Source: Hyphomicrobiales bacterium (GTDB taxonomy: Bacteria; Pseudomonadota; Alphaproteobacteria; Rhizobiales; Rhizobiaceae). From it: DNA of 64,000 bases. The notes beneath the pieces were generated by a model that was not told the origin of the DNA, did no database searches, and saw only the letters and a program-made list of their open reading frames with translations. A program made the position numbers and the translations under genes. Location: NCBI GenBank assembly GCA_900468285.1, contig UBTF01000006.1, positions 1-64,000 on the forward strand. The letters are read 5' to 3'. This document shows, piece by piece, positions 63,743 to 64,000 of the stretch (positions are counted from its first letter, which is position 1; each line of letters opens with the position of its first letter).

Positions 63743-64000
63743 ATGACACCGCACGAATTCTGGCAGGAAATCCACGCGCCTGACAGCTTCGATGTCGACG
63801 GTCCGCATTCCACTTTCTATCCGGCTGTTTTCGAGGATGGCCGTCAACTGCAACTGCCGATCCGGCCCTTGGCGGATGGTCAGCACGCATTGGCATCGCT
63901 CATCATCAATCAGGCATCCTTTGCGGTTGTGGAAGCGCTGGCGAAGGAGTTGGCGCGAAAGCTTGAGAGCTGCAATGTCGACGTTGTCGTCGGCCTTCCC
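63743..64000 (+). CDS. Phosphoribosyltransferase-like protein, N-terminal part (runs off the window)
   Basis: A frame open to the end of the window from an ATG at 63743 (aagga 7 nt upstream; an ATG at 63737 is in frame too). The 86 residues begin MTPHEFWQEIHAPDSFDVDG; they include ALASLIINQASFAVVEALAK and end in NVDVVVGLP, which looks like the approach to a phosphoribosyltransferase fold, as in adenine phosphoribosyltransferase-like rhizobial proteins. The PRPP-binding loop would lie outside. It is divergent from the M20 gene and could add a salvage step to the purine genes. Confidence 0.6.
   Translation, partial: MTPHEFWQEIHAPDSFDVDGPHSTFYPAVFEDGRQLQLPIRPLADGQHALASLIINQASFAVVEALAKELARKLESCNVDVVVGLP

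Noticed and set aside
1-64000. CRISPR arrays, tRNA or rRNA genes, insertion sequences
   Set aside because: No regularly spaced direct repeats, no tRNA-like cloverleaf blocks that I could read, and no transposase-like proteins were seen; the check was by eye only.

Overview
The window looks like chromosomal DNA from a Rhizobiaceae alphaproteobacterium, most likely Agrobacterium/Rhizobium. The reasons are high GC content, the NepR/EcfG/PhyR general stress triad with HWE-family kinases, a NasS/NasT-type nitrate locus, a PutA without an N-terminal DNA-binding domain beside an Lrp-type regulator, the carboxyspermidine route of polyamine synthesis, and GcvA-like LysR regulators. The assignment rests on gene content and reading of the proteins, not on a database search. 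I see no rRNA, tRNA, CRISPR array, insertion sequence, integrase or phage gene; this is gene-dense housekeeping and catabolic DNA.

Layout. 1-182: start of recQ (partial). 275-11120: a nitrate/nitrite assimilation locus on the minus strand (nasT, nasS, then nrtA-nrtB-nrtD-nirB-nirD-nasA). Between nasS and nrtA lie a sigma-54 promoter, two hexaloop hairpins of the ANTAR-target type and an intrinsic terminator, so NasT antitermination can be read from the DNA. 11271-16131: asparagine/aspartate use (GntR regulator, aspartase, APC permease, asparaginase). 16196-18535: membrane PQQ-dependent glucose-type dehydrogenase. 18676-22374: cobalamin riboswitch, a short upstream ORF, a BtuFCD-like importer and a pseudoazurin gene that overlaps the ATPase gene. 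22556-28656: a small unknown protein, UDP-glucuronate epimerase and UDP-glucose dehydrogenase, an adenylate/guanylate cyclase, a DMT exporter and a LysR regulator.

28790-34697: piperideine-6-carboxylate-type aldehyde dehydrogenase, putA and its Lrp-type regulator. 34748-42343: general stress response cluster (ecfG, nepR, phyR, two HWE histidine kinases, a PRC-barrel protein, galE, a holin-X-like membrane protein and a DUF883 protein). Five good GGAAC-N16/17-CGTT type promoters can be read here. 42567-44950: carboxynorspermidine decarboxylase and dehydrogenase. 45034-46629: DUF2934 protein and a 3-hydroxyisobutyryl-CoA hydrolase-like protein. 46778-50587: sulfate importer cysP-T-W-A. 50753-54671: succinate-semialdehyde dehydrogenase-like enzyme, glutaryl-CoA dehydrogenase and its LysR neighbour.

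54759-62303: an apparent purine nucleoside uptake and breakdown operon (LacI-family regulator with a perfect 16-bp palindrome upstream, a polyamine-type ABC importer, nucleoside hydrolase, adenine deaminase). After it come an M20 amidohydrolase and the start of a phosphoribosyltransferase-like gene. The least described pieces are the cobalamin-riboswitch operon ending in pseudoazurin and this LacI-controlled nucleoside operon.
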